From Lachnospiraceae bacterium (lineage in GTDB: Bacteria; Bacillota; Clostridia; Lachnospirales; Lachnospiraceae): a stretch of DNA of 7,088 nucleotides. Below, piece after piece: positions 6,040 through 7,088 of this stretch. The position numbers and the translations under genes are program-made. The notes under the pieces were generated by a model. That model was not told the DNA's origin. It searched no databases and saw only the letters and a list, made by a program, of their open reading frames with translations. The stretch is taken from the NCBI GenBank assembly GCA_017964745.1, contig JAGCRJ010000280.1, positions 1-7,088 on the forward strand, read 5' to 3'. Position 1 is the first letter of the stretch, and every line of letters begins with the position of its first letter.

Positions 6040-7088
6040 TTCATTAATACTTCCAGTTCGGTTTGTGCGAGGAGAAGTCCTTCATCAAGTGATAACTCTC
6101 CGTCTATGATCTTTTTCATTTTCTCCCCGAGGATCGCATAGAAAACCGGCCACTCTTTAATAACCGGTCGGTATATTCCGTTATCCAGAGCTTCACAGAT
6201 CTCTTCAAGATGAGGGTTTAACGACAGCATCTCAGGATCGTTTAAGATAGAATACCTGCAGGGAATACCACCGTATGCAACGGTCTGTCTTTGAACGTCA
6301 GGATCCATCAGATATTCAAGCAAAAGCAATGCAGAATCCTTGTCGGTACAGTTAGCAGGAATGCCGAGATCCCATATACCGTAAATATTGGAGTTATAGA
6401 TTACGGAATCATCGCTGACTTTGCCGGGTATGGAAATATATTCGGTGTTTACATTTACCCCGGGATCGCACCAGCCCGGCCAGCCGATCGCAACGGATAT
6501 ATCACCGTTTTCAATTCCGTCAATTATTTCTTCCTTGGATGCGGTTTTCCCATTTTCAATAAGGAACAGGTATAGCTCAAGAGCTTTTCTGAATTCTTCG
6601 GAGTTTACAGTTGGTTTGTTATTTTCGTCAACCACCCATCCACCGAATGACCTGAGAATCGGAAGAAAATCGACTACGGTATTGTTCTCGGAATCTTCCC
6701 TGCACGCAAATCCTCCGTATCCGTTTTCCTGTGCAAGTAATGAATACTTGACAATATCATCAAGCGAATCTATATCACTTTCTTCGTATCCCAGTTCCGA
6801 AGCGACATTTTTGTTATACATCAGAACGGTTACATTTCCATAGTAGGGGACCAGATAAATATCATCGTTGCTTATGCAGATGGATGTTGTGGCGGGAATG
6901 ATATCATCATCAAATGAGTAACCCTTTTCGCTGAGATCGGTGAGGATCCCGCCTGCCATAAATTCAGCCACCCAGCTTCCGTCGATCATGCAAAGATCGT
7001 AGATTCCGTTTTTGTTAACTGAATCATTCAGCAGGTTTTCGCGAAGTTCTTCTTCGGAAAATTCTACGATCTCACATGTGATCCCTGT
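6036..7088 (-). CDS. ABC-type extracellular solute-binding protein (5' end outside window)
   Basis: The reading frame stays open to the right edge, so 350 residues are visible and the start lies beyond 7088. A methionine at 6989 is internal: the codons before it read on without a stop and give NKNGIYDLCMIDGSWVAEF, the conserved strand of family-1 (COG1653, sugar-type) binding proteins in which M-I-D-x-S-W lies inside the fold. Other family features are the hinge-region YYGNVTVLMYNK, an AIGWPGWCDPG loop, a WDLGIPANCTDKDSALLLLEYL segment, and a C-terminal helix with LDEGLLLAQTELEVL. Perhaps 50-100 residues, including the signal peptide or lipobox, are missing. Such proteins bind a sugar or oligosaccharide outside the cell and pass it to ABC permeases. 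No permease gene follows it, which is unusual; permeases may lie upstream, or it may serve sensing. It overlaps the DUF2344 gene by 4 bases. The ligand cannot be inferred. Confidence 0.88.
   Translation of the reverse strand, partial: TGITCEIVEFSEEELRENLLNDSVNKNGIYDLCMIDGSWVAEFMAGGILTDLSEKGYSFDDDIIPATTSICISNDDIYLVPYYGNVTVLMYNKNVASELGYEESDIDSLDDIVKYSLLAQENGYGGFACREDSENNTVVDFLPILRSFGGWVVDENNKPTVNSEEFRKALELYLFLIENGKTASKEEIIDGIENGDISVAIGWPGWCDPGVNVNTEYISIPGKVSDDSVIYNSNIYGIWDLGIPANCTDKDSALLLLEYLMDPDVQRQTVAYGGIPCRYSILNDPEMLSLNPHLEEICEALDNGIYRPVIKEWPVFYAILGEKMKKIIDGELSLDEGLLLAQTELEVLMK
6050..6054 (-). promoter_or_regulatory. Possible ribosome binding site of the DUF2344 gene
   Basis: The minus strand reads GGAAG here, 10 bases before the ATG at 6039 and inside the end of the solute-binding protein gene. 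It supports reinitiation at the ATGAAATGA junction. The match is short. Confidence 0.4.

Larger units (their letters stand above)
124..7088 (-). other. Predicted six-gene operon
   Basis: All six minus-strand genes are packed with no room for promoters. The junctions are ATGA overlaps at 6036-6039, 5329-5332 and 939-942, a 2-base gap at 4290-4291 and a 6-base gap at 2928-2933. The transcript begins right of the window and ends at the hairpin at 71-109. There is no non-coding stretch of 300 bases anywhere; the only intergenic space is 55-123, which holds the terminator. Confidence 0.85.

Noticed and set aside
6143..6173. Repeated ACCGG words (AAACCGGC, AACCGGTCGG) that might form a regulatory repeat
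   Set aside because: They are short, irregularly spaced and lie within the conserved C-terminal coding part of the solute-binding protein.
6987..6989. ATG as the start of the solute-binding protein
   Set aside because: The frame is open upstream to the window edge, and the residues just before this methionine continue the conserved strand leading into M-I-D-x-S-W. Starting here would remove part of the fold and the signal peptide.

Overview
The window looks like chromosomal DNA from a moderately AT-rich Firmicute, most likely a Clostridia / Lachnospiraceae-type gut or rumen bacterium (Butyrivibrio-like is a guess). The basis is a DUF2344 (TIGR03936) gene directly followed by an RNase E/G gene, a Clostridia-type arrangement, together with an ABC-type solute-binding protein, a CHASE-GGDEF protein and a lipobox peptidase. 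No marker gene fixes the species.

Layout: nearly everything lies on the minus strand and is read from right to left. In transcription order it contains an extracellular solute-binding protein cut by the right edge (6036-7088), a DUF2344 protein (5329-6039), a short RNase E/G-family ribonuclease (4292-5332), a membrane CHASE-GGDEF diguanylate cyclase (2934-4289), an M13 metallopeptidase lipoprotein (939-2927) and a membrane-anchored calcineurin-like phosphoesterase (124-942). Three of the five junctions are 4-base ATGA overlaps and the other two are gaps of 2 and 6 bases, so this is almost certainly one polycistronic unit. No internal promoter is visible. It ends at a near-perfect hairpin (71-109) with an A tract on one side and a T tract on the other, suited to stopping transcription from both directions. 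To its left lies the last 18 codons of a converging plus-strand gene (1-54).

How the genes may work together: the DUF2344 and ribonuclease genes are the conserved core and probably act in RNA or ribosome-linked housekeeping. The other four products face the outside of the cell or the membrane: a ligand-binding protein, a sensor that makes c-di-GMP, a cell-surface peptidase and a phosphoesterase. This suggests an envelope/nutrient-sensing group transcribed together with an RNA-processing pair, but the functional link is inference only. The most notable points are the pared-down ribonuclease (no recognisable 5'-sensor motif, no C-terminal zinc-link cysteines) and the unusual neighbours of the DUF2344-RNase pair. 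I found no RNA gene, CRISPR array, transposon or clearly new defence-type system.
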